From: Komagataeibacter melomenusus
Lineage (GTDB): Bacteria; Pseudomonadota; Alphaproteobacteria; Acetobacterales; Acetobacteraceae
Assembly (NCBI RefSeq): GCF_013155395.1
Contig: NZ_JABJWC010000004.1
Location: 1-64,000, forward strand
Length of the DNA: 64,000 nt
Reading direction: 5' to 3'
How positions within the stretch are numbered: the first letter of the stretch is position 1; every line of letters begins with the position of its first letter. The notes beneath the pieces are model-generated. The model did no database searches, was not told the origin of the DNA, and saw nothing but the letters and a program-made list of their open reading frames with translations. The position numbers were made by a program, and so were the translations under genes. Below, piece by piece: positions 1 through 9,385 of the stretch.

Positions 1-149
1 ATCAGGCCCAGGTCACGCCATGGATGGTCGTGCAGCCCGATTTCCAGTATGTGCTGAACCCTTCCGGCGGCATGGGCGACCCGTCCTGCCCAATGCGCCG
101 TATCGGTAATGAAGCCGTATTCGGGCTACATACGAATGTGAATTTCTAG
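1..149 (+). CDS. OprB-type carbohydrate porin, C-terminal fragment
   Basis: Only the last 48 residues lie in the window; the reading frame starts at base 3 and stops with TAG at 147-149. The tail contains QAQVTPWMVVQPD and ends GLHTNVNF, an aromatic C-terminus typical of an outer-membrane beta-barrel. It closely matches the tail of the complete porin at 299-1645, which has QAQVTPWMIIQPD and ends GLHGNVTF, so the two are paralogues facing each other. Expected role: passive sugar or polyol diffusion across the outer membrane. A perfect inverted repeat begins on its stop codon. Confidence 0.8.
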   Translation, partial: QAQVTPWMVVQPDFQYVLNPSGGMGDPSCPMRRIGNEAVFGLHTNVNF

Positions 150-188
150 AGCAATTCCACTGAACCCAAGCTCGGTGGAATTGCTCTA
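147..188. repeat. perfect 14-bp inverted repeat, probable bidirectional terminator
   Basis: Bases 147-160 and 175-188 are exact reverse complements (tagagcaattccac and gtggaattgctcta) around a 14-base loop. The left arm includes the TAG stop of the upstream porin. There is no T-run, so it is not a classical intrinsic terminator, but its position between convergent porin genes fits a shared terminator. A mobile-element end or a dispersed repeat is an alternative. Confidence 0.6.
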
Positions 189-298
189 ACTCATTGTTTG
201 TCGAACATCTTCACCAGTTCGAATATGTCCATTCAAACTGGATGTGCTCTGGCACGCCGAGGAACAGGAAAAAGCGGAAGCCACCGGGGCCGGGTGGT

Positions 299-1645
299 TC
301 AGAATGTCACGTTGCCATGCAGCCCGAAGGTGGCCTCATTGCGCACGCGCTCCCCCTTGCTGTCGCGCACACCGCCACTGGGGGCCACGATGCCCTGTAT
401 ATCGGGTTGTATGATCATCCATGGCGTGACCTGGGCCTGATAGGTCAGTTCAAAATGGTATTCGGTGCCCTGCCCGGGCAGGCCGGCGCGCCTGTCTGCC
501 CAGGCGAGGCAGGGACTGGCCGCTCCCAGGCCCGCACCAAGGCCCAGCACGTCGTCCGCACGCCCAAACGCGCCCTTCAGGGCAAACCCGCCATCCACGG
601 CATAGACGATCTGGTTGCGGTCGGTCTCCGCTGTCCAGTTTCCCCTGACAAAGGCATCGAGTTCCGTAATCCGCCCGAAATGCTGGAGCGTCTGGTCCGC
701 GATGCCATAGATTGCCCAGTTGGTTTCATGGCTTTTGTTGAAATCGGACTGGTCGGGAAAGCGGCCGGTATCAAGGTAACCGCCAAGTTTATATGTGCCC
801 TGCCTTCCGTACAGGGTGCGCCGGTACTGGACCTCCCCGAAGAAAAGGGCGCCCGTGCTGAAACTGAAGCGCGTGCCACCGGGGTCGCGGTTCTGGTTCC
901 ACGGGTCCTTTGCGTTGATGAAGGGGCCGCCGACAGGATTGTCATCGGCTGCCGCGAACAGGAAATTCCAGTGTGGGGACAGGGTATAGCGCAACCGTAT
1001 CGCAGGCGTGGCCACGGGGGAGACGGGGCCTTGGTCATACAGGTCATTATCGGGCATGATGGGCCACGAAAAGGACGCGTTGAGGAAGTTCAGCCCGACA
1101 CTGCTGACCATGAAGTCATGCCCGAGATCGAGCTTGCCAATCCGGAAGGCCAGCCGTTCCCCCATGAATTTCTGGCTGTACCACAGTTCATACAGCCGCC
1201 CGTTATCATCTGCTTCGATATTGGATGTCTGGTTGAAAACATATAGCGGCGTATTACTGAACGGCCGCCCCCGGATTTCCATGGCGCTGATGTCGAATGT
1301 GCCCAGTGGCAGGCCCGTCAGGACATGCAGGTCCGTCACCATTTCAACCGCGGTGGAGCCTATGTAGTTACTGGATGCCTGCGCGCCGCCCACGGGGGTG
1401 GACCACAGTTCATTGGTATCCGATATACGGATATCGATTCCCCACGCCAGCAATCGGTTCCGCATGCCGCCCCAGTTGCCGGACAGACGGGTGCGCGGGT
1501 CTATATGATCGGGAATGTTCTGCTGGGGCGTGACACCCGCGCTCAGCACGCTGACGGGAACAGGCTGGGCATGCGCAGAAAAAAAAGTCATCGGGAAAAT
1601 AATTATAATCAGCCAGGCATGATGATGATCGCGGATGCACCTCAT
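299..1645 (-). CDS. OprB family carbohydrate-selective porin
   Basis: This is a 448-residue outer-membrane porin. A signal peptide of about 26 residues ends at AHA. The mature chain contains RTRLSGNWGGMRNRL, the N-terminal hallmark of OprB proteins, then long alternating beta-strand sequence and an aromatic C-terminus (GNVTF). Family role: diffusion of glucose and other sugars into the periplasm, which suits an organism that oxidises sugars with periplasmic dehydrogenases. It converges on the paralogue at the window edge. No strong ribosome site precedes the ATG at 1645, so the start is a best choice. Confidence 0.85.
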   Translation of the reverse strand: MRCIRDHHHAWLIIIIFPMTFFSAHAQPVPVSVLSAGVTPQQNIPDHIDPRTRLSGNWGGMRNRLLAWGIDIRISDTNELWSTPVGGAQASSNYIGSTAVEMVTDLHVLTGLPLGTFDISAMEIRGRPFSNTPLYVFNQTSNIEADDNGRLYELWYSQKFMGERLAFRIGKLDLGHDFMVSSVGLNFLNASFSWPIMPDNDLYDQGPVSPVATPAIRLRYTLSPHWNFLFAAADDNPVGGPFINAKDPWNQNRDPGGTRFSFSTGALFFGEVQYRRTLYGRQGTYKLGGYLDTGRFPDQSDFNKSHETNWAIYGIADQTLQHFGRITELDAFVRGNWTAETDRNQIVYAVDGGFALKGAFGRADDVLGLGAGLGAASPCLAWADRRAGLPGQGTEYHFELTYQAQVTPWMIIQPDIQGIVAPSGGVRDSKGERVRNEATFGLHGNVTF

Positions 1646-1917
1646 TTTCTTAATTTAGCGCCATGCAGCGAAATTTAAAACAGACCATTATGCCAGAATT
1701 TGTATGGGATATATCCTGATACGGAACACACGCCCCGCGCCGATTACCTGCCGATTTTCCTGACAACCTGCGCTCGTGTGAACCTGGCTGCCAGGGCGCG
1801 CCCAATGCCAGCACGGAACACCCGATTGCGACCTTTCAGGAGTTGACATAAAGGGCATTTTCCGGCCTCACCCTTTAAGTCCGGCCCGTTGCGCCATGCT
1901 TATTTTCGGAGCTTTTC

Positions 1918-3144
1918 ATGACCGAGCAGGACGCCCCTTTCCATCCCCTCATGCGTCAACCGGGCCAGGACAATGCCCGTGTCATGAATGAGGAACTGTT
2001 TTTTGATCTGGTGTATGTGTTTCTGGTCACCCAGATCAGCCATGGCCTGCTGCATCATCTGACACCAGCAGGTGGGGTGCAGACCCTGATCCTGTGGTTC
2101 GCGGCCTGGCTGGGGTGGCAATATACAGGCTGGGTCACAAACTGGTTTGACCCGCGCGTGCCCGCCCTGCGCGGCGTGCTGTTCGTGACCATGGCGCTGG
2201 CGCTTGTCTGCGGTGCCGCCGCTCCGGAGGCCTTCGGTCCGCGCGGGCTGGCCTTTGCCCTGTGTTATGCTGGCATGCAGGTCGGGCGTTCCGCGTTTAT
2301 CGTGTTCAGCCTTCCGGCGTCGCATCCGCTTGCCCCCAATTACCGCCGTATTCTGGGCTGGGGCATTCTGGCAGCCTGCTTCTGGGTCGCTGGCGGACTG
2401 GGCACACCGGAAATGCGCGTTCCGTTATGGGCGCTCGGGGTGGCATGTGAATATATCTCTCCCATGTTCGGGTTCTGGCTGCCCGGGCTGGGGCGCTCGC
2501 ATACAACGGACTGGACCATTTCAGGCAGCCACATTGTGGAACGCTGCCAGCTTTTTGTCATTGTGGCGCTGGGCGAGACGATCATGGCTTCCGGGCTTTC
2601 GCTTGCGGAAAGCGCGCACTGGTCCTGGATCGAACTGGGCGGTTTTGCCGCCAGTTTTGTCTGTACCCTTGCCATGTGGTGGCTGTATTTCCAGACATCC
2701 AGCGAGGAAGCCGAAGATGCCATCAACACCTCATCCGACCCGGGGCGGATGGGCGCGTATTTCCATTATCTGCATGTCGTCCTGATCGGCGGGATTATCG
2801 TTACTGCCGTCGCCATGGACCTGCTGCTCGAAAACCCGCTTGAGGACGCCAGCGGCGCGGCCGCCCTGGTCATGACACTCGGGCCGGTGCTGTACCTGCT
2901 GGCCAGTACCGCCTACCGATGGGTTGCCACGCGCCGCATGATGACCAGCCAGATCGTTGGCGTCATCGTGCTGCTTGTAGCGGGATTTGCCGGGCAGGAT
3001 CTTCCCATGTGGATGCTGGCTTTTTGCGAAACCGTAATTTTCCTGATCATCAGCATCCTCTGCTCCGCCAGAAGCCCGCGCAACACGGCGCATGCCGGGG
3101 CCGACCATGGCCGGGACAGCACGGATCGGGGCGTGGGAGTGTGA
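1918..3144 (+). CDS. LtrA family (low temperature requirement A) membrane protein
   Basis: This is a 408-residue integral membrane protein. The N-terminal ELFFDLVYVFLVTQISH block is the signature of the bacterial LtrA family, and many hydrophobic helices follow. The family was named from Listeria growth at low temperature; its biochemical role is not established. The C-terminus is polar and low in complexity after the last helix. The ATG follows cggagc at about 8 bases. An imperfect hairpin (3158-3164 with 3175-3181) follows the stop and may be a weak terminator. It appears to be monocistronic. Confidence 0.8.
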   Translation: MTEQDAPFHPLMRQPGQDNARVMNEELFFDLVYVFLVTQISHGLLHHLTPAGGVQTLILWFAAWLGWQYTGWVTNWFDPRVPALRGVLFVTMALALVCGAAAPEAFGPRGLAFALCYAGMQVGRSAFIVFSLPASHPLAPNYRRILGWGILAACFWVAGGLGTPEMRVPLWALGVACEYISPMFGFWLPGLGRSHTTDWTISGSHIVERCQLFVIVALGETIMASGLSLAESAHWSWIELGGFAASFVCTLAMWWLYFQTSSEEAEDAINTSSDPGRMGAYFHYLHVVLIGGIIVTAVAMDLLLENPLEDASGAAALVMTLGPVLYLLASTAYRWVATRRMMTSQIVGVIVLLVAGFAGQDLPMWMLAFCETVIFLIISILCSARSPRNTAHAGADHGRDSTDRGVGV

Positions 3145-3701
3145 CGTTCGCGAATGGCGTCAGGGCCGTGATATCCTGACGCACAAGCCCCGGTTTGTTG
3201 TGCGCAGGGCGCGCCCGGTCGCCTGTTTCGCAAATGACGGCGTTTATTGAAACCGGCCGTGCCGGTGACGGGGGCGCGCCAATCTGTCGCGTTGTGCCAG
3301 TCGCCCCCGTTCACGTTCATCATCAGGCGGCAATAGCCACAGATTCCACGCCGGCGCCGGGCCTTCGTTAAGCCTTGCGCCTGTTGGCCGAGCGGATATT
3401 AACAAGACGAAACCGTACCGTAACGCAAGTAGATCATTGTCCATTTTCGCTGCCAGCCCCTCTTGCAGCCTGTGGTCGCATCCGAACGTCGTTGAAATAC
3501 GATACGGTCTCGTCTATGTAACCCGATAACGGCGGCATCGGGCCGCCGGGTTCAGGAAATGACTGAGGGTGGTCGGTATCCATGCAAACCAGACATACTG
3601 GCAGTGAAGGCGTGGGCCATGGGCAGCCGCCCTCCTTCCTGGCCACCATTTTTCATCCCGTCACGCCGGGGGAGGGCAGCGCCCCGCCGGAGCGGAACAT
3701 C
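3145..3701. other. Intergenic region upstream of the RND efflux operon
   Basis: This 557-base gap has no convincing gene. It holds the hairpin 3158-3181 after the LtrA gene and the putative operon promoter at 3492-3520 with its TetR-type operator. A longer in-frame reading of the adaptor from ATG 3582 would cover its last part, but that adds 40 residues ahead of the lipoprotein signal and is less likely. Confidence 0.6.
3492..3520 (+). promoter_or_regulatory. RND operon promoter with overlapping TetR operator
   Basis: A -35-like TTGAAA (3492-3497) and a -10-like TATGTA (3515-3520) are separated by exactly 17 bases. The spacer contains acggtctcgtc (3504-3514). Its exact reverse complement, gacgagaccgt, occurs at 10121-10131 in front of the tetR gene. 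A repressor bound here would block RNA polymerase. The shared site is seen directly; promoter and operator function are inferred. Confidence 0.65.
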
Positions 3702-4802
3702 GTGCCCGCTGCGAAAAAACCGGGCGGTTCCCCCGGCCTGATCCTGCTCTGCCTGCTGCTGCTGCTTTCCGCCTGCCACAAAAAGGCGGCGGTGGAGGAA
3801 GTCCGCCCCGTCCGTTCCGTTATTGTCGAACCCGAATCCGATGCGAATGGCGAGGTGATGACAGGGCAGGTCGCCGCCCATCAGTCCATCAACCTCGCCT
3901 TCCGCCTGCCCGGCAAGGTGGTGGAACGCACGGTTTCCGCTGGCAGCGTGGTGCATGCGGGAGATGTGCTGGCGCGGCTGGATGACACGGTGCCCCAGCA
4001 GGCCCTGCGCACGGCGCTGGCGGAAAACGCCACGGCAAGGGCAGCGTTGGAGCAGGCCACCCCCCTGAAGCAGCGGGCTGCGGCCCTGCTGCCGGTGGAG
4101 GCCATTTCACGCAACGATTATGATGACGCGGTGCGCCGCTACAAAACCGCGCAGGACCAGGTGCAGGCGACACAGGCGCAGGTGCGCGTGGCGCAGGAAC
4201 AGCTTGGTTATACCCGCCTTGTGGCACCGGAAGATGGCATCGTGACCAACCGGCTGGTGGAAGCGGGCGAGGTGGTGGCCGCAGGCCAGCCCGTGCTGCG
4301 CATGGCGGCGGATGACGGGCTGGACGCGCAGTTCGACATGCCTGAAGCCCTGGCGCAGTCCCGTCTGGCCGTGGGCATGACCATGAAGGTGTGCCTGGAC
4401 GCAGCGCCTGCCACCTGTGCGCCCGCTGCGATCTATGAAATCGCCCCCGACACGGATCCGCTGACCCGTACCTATCACACCAAGGCGCTGCTGCGCGCCA
4501 CGCGGAACATGATGCCGCTGGGTGCGGTGGTCACGGGCCGCCTGTCCATGCCATCAGCACCAACCGTTCATCTGCCGCCTGCCGCCCTGAGCGTGCAGGA
4601 TGGCAGGCCGGCGGTCTGGATCGTGGCCCCTGACACGCTGCGTGTCTCCCAGCGCGCCGTCACCGTCGCCCGCTACGGCACGGATGACGTGGTGATCGCC
4701 TCCGGCCTGAATGCTGGTGACCGGGTGGTGACCGCAGGCGTGCAGGCGCTCTATCCGCAAGAAAAGGTCAGCCTGCTGGATGAAGCCGATGTCCGCCCCT
4801 GA
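3702..4802 (+). CDS. RND efflux periplasmic adaptor lipoprotein
   Basis: This is a membrane fusion protein of a tripartite RND efflux pump. From GTG 3702 it is 366 residues, with a lipoprotein signal LLLLLSAC, so the N-terminal Cys of CHKKAAVEE would be lipidated. A biotinyl-lipoyl half-motif (FRLPGKVVERTVSAGSVVHAG), a coiled-coil hairpin, the second lipoyl half (GYTRLVAPEDGIVTNRLVEAG) and beta-barrel domains follow. I prefer GTG 3702 over ATG 3582 because ccggagcgg sits just upstream and it places the signal peptide at the N-terminus. The stop overlaps the pump gene start by 23 bases, indicating translational coupling. Confidence 0.88.
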   Translation: MPAAKKPGGSPGLILLCLLLLLSACHKKAAVEEVRPVRSVIVEPESDANGEVMTGQVAAHQSINLAFRLPGKVVERTVSAGSVVHAGDVLARLDDTVPQQALRTALAENATARAALEQATPLKQRAAALLPVEAISRNDYDDAVRRYKTAQDQVQATQAQVRVAQEQLGYTRLVAPEDGIVTNRLVEAGEVVAAGQPVLRMAADDGLDAQFDMPEALAQSRLAVGMTMKVCLDAAPATCAPAAIYEIAPDTDPLTRTYHTKALLRATRNMMPLGAVVTGRLSMPSAPTVHLPPAALSVQDGRPAVWIVAPDTLRVSQRAVTVARYGTDDVVIASGLNAGDRVVTAGVQALYPQEKVSLLDEADVRP

Positions 4803-7800
4803 GCCGCGTGCGCCGGGGGGCATAAACCTGTCGGACTGGTCCATCCGCCACCGTGCGCTGGTCCTGTTCTTCATGATCCTGATCGGTGTGGCGGGCATCC
4901 AGTCCTATTTTAAACTGGGCCGGAACGAGGACCCGCCTTTTACCGTCAAGACCATGGTGGTGCAGGCGTTCCTGCCCGGTGCGTCGGTGGAGGAAACCAC
5001 CCACCAGTTGACCGAGCGCATCGAGAAGAAGTTGCAGGAAACGCCCGACCTCGATTACGTCAAGAGCTATACGCTGGCGGGCAAGACCACGATTTTCGTC
5101 AACCTGCTCTCGGGCGCGCCCAAGGCCGAAGTGCCCGACATCTGGTACCAGGTGCGCAAGAAGGTGGGCGACATCAAGGCGCAACTGCCGCAGGGCACGG
5201 TTGGCCCGTTCTTTGACGACGAATTCGGCGATACCTACGGCATCATCTACGGTTTTACCGCCGATGGATTTTCCCACCGCGACCTGCGCGATTATGTCGA
5301 GACGGTGCGCGATGAACTGCTGCATGTGCCTGATGTGGCCAAGATCGACACGCTGGGCGCGCAGGATGAGAAGATCTATGTCGATTTCTCCACCCATCAC
5401 CTGGCCCGGCTGGGCATAAACGGGGCCACGATTGCAGCCGCCCTCATGGCGCAGAACGCCACGGTGCCATCGGGCGTGATCGATACCGGGCGCGAGCAGA
5501 TACAGGTCCAGCCCACCGGGCAGTTCGGGTCGGTGCAGGATATTGCCAATGTCACGGTCTATGCCGGCAGCCGCAAGATCCGGCTGGGCGATATCGCCAC
5601 CATCACCCGCACCTATTCCGACCCGCCGCAGACCCTGTTCCGCGTGGGCGGGCAGGATGCGATCGGGCTGGCGCTGACCATGCGCAGCGGCGGCAACGTG
5701 CTGGAACTGGAGAAGAACATCACCGCGAAGATGGCCGAGCTGCACGCCCGCATGCCCATCGGCATCGAGGCGCATCTGGTCGCCAACCAGCCCAAGGTGG
5801 TGCATGACGCGGTGGGCGACTTTACCGAGGCGCTGTTCGAGGCCATCGCCATCGTGCTGGGCATCAGCTTCCTCAGCCTTGGCGGGCGCGCGGGTACGGT
5901 GGTGGCGTTCTGCATTCCCTTCGTGCTGGCGGTGGTGTTCGTGTGCATGAAGCTGTTCGGCATCGACCTGCAGCGCGTCTCGCTCGGGGCACTCATCATC
6001 GCCCTTGGCCTGCTGGTCGATGATGCGATGATTACGGTCGAAAGCATGGTCAGCAAGCTGGAGGAAGGCTGGACCCTGACGCGGGCTGCAACCTATGCCT
6101 ATGTCTCCACCGCGTTCCCCATGCTGACCGGAACCCTGGTGACCGTGGCGGGGTTCATCCCGGTCGGGTTCGCGAAAAGCGTGGCGGGGGAATATACGTT
6201 CTCCCTGTTCGCCGTGGTGGGCATGGCGCTGATCGCGTCGTGGTTCGTGGCCGTGCTGGTGGCGCCGCTGGTGGGGGTGACCATCCTGAAACAGCGCCCG
6301 GCGGCAGCACCCCATGCCCCGCCGGAAGGGCGGCTGCTGCGCGCGTTCAGCCGCGCGCTGCTGTTCACCATGCGTCGCCCGCGTGCGACCGTGCTGGCCA
6401 GCCTTGCGGCCCTTGTGGTGGCCATTGCGCTCTCGCCACTGGTGCCCCGGCAGTTCTTCCCCGCATCCGACCGGCCCGAACTGCTGGTTGACCTGTCGCT
6501 GCGGCAGGGGGCATCGATCAAGGCGACGGCGGATGTCTCGCGCCGGCTGGACGGCATCCTGCGCAATGATCCCGATATCGATCACTGGAGTTCCTATATC
6601 GGGCGCGGGGCGGTGCGTTTCTACCTGTCGCTTAATGAACAGTTGCCCAATGACTTCTTTACCCAGACCGTCATCGTGGCCAAGAGTGCCGTGGCGCGTG
6701 ACCGGCTGCGCAAGCGGCTGGACGTGGCATTGAGCCATGACATGCCCGATGTGGTGCATGGGTTGTTCCCGCTCGAACTCGGGCCGCCGGTGGGCTGGCC
6801 GGTGCAGTACCGCGTCACGGGCCGCGACCCGGACCGGGTGTGGCATTACGCGCATGACGTGGCCAGGATCATGGCCGACAGCAACCAGTTGCACATGGTC
6901 AATTTCGACTGGGGCGACCCCGCGCGCAAGCTGAAGATCGAGGTAAGGCAGGACGAGGCCCGTCGTCTGGGCCTGTCATCGGGTGCCATTGCGCTGGCCA
7001 TCAATTCGGCCGTGACCGGGCTTACGGCAACGCAACTGCGTGACAGCATCTATCTGGTCGATGTGGTGCTGCGCGCCAACCACGCCCAGCGCCTGTCGAT
7101 CGAGGACCTGCGCAACCTCGACATCCGCCTGCCCAATGACCTCACGGTGCCGCTCTCTACGGTGGCAAGTGTTTCATACGTCGAGGATTATCCGCTGGTC
7201 TGGCGGCGCGACCGCCTGCCAACGCTGACCATACAGGCGCAACTGCGTGACGGGGTGCAGGCGGATACCGCCGTTGCCACGCTGGCCTCCAAAATCGCGG
7301 CCTTCAACGCGGGTCTGCCCACGGGCTACCATGTCGCGGTGGGCGGCACGGTGGAGGAAAGTGCGAAGTCGCAGAAATCCGTCATCGCCGTCGTCCCCCT
7401 CATGATCCTGGTCATGATGGGCGTGCTGATGATCCAGTTGCAGGATTTCAGGCGGCTGGCGCTGGTCATCAGCGTGGCGCCCTTTGGCCTGATCGGCGTG
7501 GTGGGCGCGCTGTTCCTGACCCAGCACCCCATGGGGTTCATCGCCATGCTGGGGCTGGTGGCGCTGATTGGCATGATCATCCGCAACTCGGTCATCCTTG
7601 TGCACCAGATCCAGATCGAGAAGGATCTGGGCCAGTCGGAATGGGATGCGGTGATGAATGCGGCCAAGATCCGCTTCCGCCCCATCATGCTCACGGCGGT
7701 GGCCGCCATTCTTGGCATGCTGCCGATTGCATCGAGTGTATTCTGGGGGCCGATGGCCGATGTCATCATGGGCGGCCTTGCCGTGGCGACGGTGCTGACG

Positions 7801-7884
7801 CTGATCTTCCTGCCGTCGTTATACGTGCTGTGGTTCAGGGTGAAGGAAACGCCACCACCGCAGGTTGAGGGAGCCGCAAGATGA
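4780..7884 (+). CDS. RND efflux pump, inner-membrane permease subunit
   Basis: This 1034-residue protein has the length and layout of the AcrB/HAE1 transporter family: a first transmembrane helix near residues 18-36, a large periplasmic porter loop, a helix bundle, a second porter loop and a second bundle. The proton-relay Asp pair is kept in GLLVDDAMITVES (about residue 410). It would expel substrates such as drugs, solvents or organic acids from the periplasm or membrane. It overlaps the adaptor upstream and the channel gene downstream (ATGA). The substrate cannot be read from the sequence. Confidence 0.92.
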   Translation: MKPMSAPEPRAPGGINLSDWSIRHRALVLFFMILIGVAGIQSYFKLGRNEDPPFTVKTMVVQAFLPGASVEETTHQLTERIEKKLQETPDLDYVKSYTLAGKTTIFVNLLSGAPKAEVPDIWYQVRKKVGDIKAQLPQGTVGPFFDDEFGDTYGIIYGFTADGFSHRDLRDYVETVRDELLHVPDVAKIDTLGAQDEKIYVDFSTHHLARLGINGATIAAALMAQNATVPSGVIDTGREQIQVQPTGQFGSVQDIANVTVYAGSRKIRLGDIATITRTYSDPPQTLFRVGGQDAIGLALTMRSGGNVLELEKNITAKMAELHARMPIGIEAHLVANQPKVVHDAVGDFTEALFEAIAIVLGISFLSLGGRAGTVVAFCIPFVLAVVFVCMKLFGIDLQRVSLGALIIALGLLVDDAMITVESMVSKLEEGWTLTRAATYAYVSTAFPMLTGTLVTVAGFIPVGFAKSVAGEYTFSLFAVVGMALIASWFVAVLVAPLVGVTILKQRPAAAPHAPPEGRLLRAFSRALLFTMRRPRATVLASLAALVVAIALSPLVPRQFFPASDRPELLVDLSLRQGASIKATADVSRRLDGILRNDPDIDHWSSYIGRGAVRFYLSLNEQLPNDFFTQTVIVAKSAVARDRLRKRLDVALSHDMPDVVHGLFPLELGPPVGWPVQYRVTGRDPDRVWHYAHDVARIMADSNQLHMVNFDWGDPARKLKIEVRQDEARRLGLSSGAIALAINSAVTGLTATQLRDSIYLVDVVLRANHAQRLSIEDLRNLDIRLPNDLTVPLSTVASVSYVEDYPLVWRRDRLPTLTIQAQLRDGVQADTAVATLASKIAAFNAGLPTGYHVAVGGTVEESAKSQKSVIAVVPLMILVMMGVLMIQLQDFRRLALVISVAPFGLIGVVGALFLTQHPMGFIAMLGLVALIGMIIRNSVILVHQIQIEKDLGQSEWDAVMNAAKIRFRPIMLTAVAAILGMLPIASSVFWGPMADVIMGGLAVATVLTLIFLPSLYVLWFRVKETPPPQVEGAAR

Positions 7885-9302
7885 AACGCATCCCGATCCT
7901 CCTGCTGCCCGCGCTGCTGGCGGGCTGCGCGTGGCTGGCCCCCACCTATCACCGGCCACAGATGCCCATGCCCGATAAATGGGGCACTCAGCAGGCCGCC
8001 ACGGTGCCCGATGGCGGCGCATGGTGGCGCAGCTATAATGACCCGGTGCTGGACGCGCTGGTGGCCGAAGCGCTGAAGAACAATGATGACCTTGCCCTGG
8101 CCGGGTCAAAGCTGCAGCAGGCGCGCGCACAGTATAAATATGCCTTCGCCAACCAGTTGCCCTCCATCTCGGTGGCGGGCGCGGATGCCATGGGCCGCCT
8201 GCACCTCAAGGATGAACTGCCGGTTGCGCACAAGATGAGCAACCTTGGCTTCGTGGGCGGCATGCTGAATTATGAAGCCGATTTCTGGGGCAAGAACGCC
8301 AGCCTGAGCAAGGCGGCCAAGGCGGGTGTGAAGGCGGCGGGTTACGGGCACGAGGCCGCGCGGCTGTCCATTGCCGCAGCCACTGCCAAGCTGTATTTCA
8401 GCCTGCGCGCGCTGGACCGGCAACGCGAGATCCTGCAACAGACCATCGAGACCCAGACGGCCCTCCTAGCCCTGGTGCAGCGCCAGCATGAGGTGGGCGC
8501 GGTGGATGCGCTGGTGGTGCAGAACGTGACCGAGCAGCGTGACGCAGCCCAGGCGGCCCTGCCGGATGTGGAGGACCAGCGCGGCAAGGCGGAAAGTGCG
8601 CTGGCCGTCATGCTGGGCCGCGCGCCACAGCAGATCATCGAACAGGCGATGGAGCGCGGCAAGAACATCGACGAACTGACAGTTCCCATCCCGACCCCGC
8701 CGGAAATCCCGTCCACCCTGCTCGAACGCAGGCCCGACATCGCCATGCATGAACAGACGCTGATTGCCAGCAACTTCAATATCGGCTTTGCGCGCGCGGC
8801 CTATTTCCCCACCATCTCGCTGGCCAGCCTGGCGGGGGTGAACAACATTGATATCGACAACCTGTATCGTGCCACCACGCGGTCATGGACGCTGGCGGCT
8901 TCCATGGCAGCACCCGTCATGGATTTTGGCCGCACGGCCAGCGGCGTCAGGCTGGCAAGGGCCGAGAAGAACGAGCAGGTCATCCTGTATAAACAGAGCA
9001 TCCGCACGGCCTTCAAGGAAGTGCACGACGCCCTGCTGGAACAGAACAACGCCCGCGCGCGCGAACAGGGCGACGGCGGCAAGGAAACGGCGGCTGAAAA
9101 AACCGTGGAACTGACGCAGTTGCGGCTGGAACACGGCTATGCCAGCAGGCTCGATGTACTCTCGGCACAGGTGCTGGCCCAGCAGGCCGAACTGGCGCAT
9201 ACGACCGCATTGCTGTCCAGCCTTGATGCGTCGGTTGACATGTACAGGGCCATCGGGGGCGGGTTTGACACCACCGCCCCACAGGACGGGAAGGGGAAAT
9301 AA
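7881..9302 (+). CDS. RND efflux outer-membrane channel (NodT/OprM type)
   Basis: This 473-residue protein is an outer-membrane factor of the TolC superfamily. The lipoprotein signal ends LLAGCAW, giving a lipidated Cys15. Two internally related repeats contain long helices rich in Ala, Gln and Glu, and motifs such as WWRSYNDPVLDALVAEAL and LLERRPDIAMHEQTLIASN are typical of the NodT subfamily. Its start overlaps the pump stop by four bases, completing the adaptor-pump-channel operon. It converges on tetR about 80 bases downstream. Confidence 0.92.
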   Translation: MKRIPILLLPALLAGCAWLAPTYHRPQMPMPDKWGTQQAATVPDGGAWWRSYNDPVLDALVAEALKNNDDLALAGSKLQQARAQYKYAFANQLPSISVAGADAMGRLHLKDELPVAHKMSNLGFVGGMLNYEADFWGKNASLSKAAKAGVKAAGYGHEAARLSIAAATAKLYFSLRALDRQREILQQTIETQTALLALVQRQHEVGAVDALVVQNVTEQRDAAQAALPDVEDQRGKAESALAVMLGRAPQQIIEQAMERGKNIDELTVPIPTPPEIPSTLLERRPDIAMHEQTLIASNFNIGFARAAYFPTISLASLAGVNNIDIDNLYRATTRSWTLAASMAAPVMDFGRTASGVRLARAEKNEQVILYKQSIRTAFKEVHDALLEQNNARAREQGDGGKETAAEKTVELTQLRLEHGYASRLDVLSAQVLAQQAELAHTTALLSSLDASVDMYRAIGGGFDTTAPQDGKGK

Positions 9303-9385
9303 CCGCGGCGCAGGAAAGCGGGCTGTCTTGCAAACGGGAAGGAATCAGGCCGCCTGCACCGCAGAGAATATTATTTTACAGCAGT

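Noticed and set aside
4768-6894. Long open frame (708 codons) on the strand opposite the RND pump
   Set aside because: It is a shadow of the well-conserved pump gene; the translation is rich in His, Arg and Gln, has no domain and no ribosome site.
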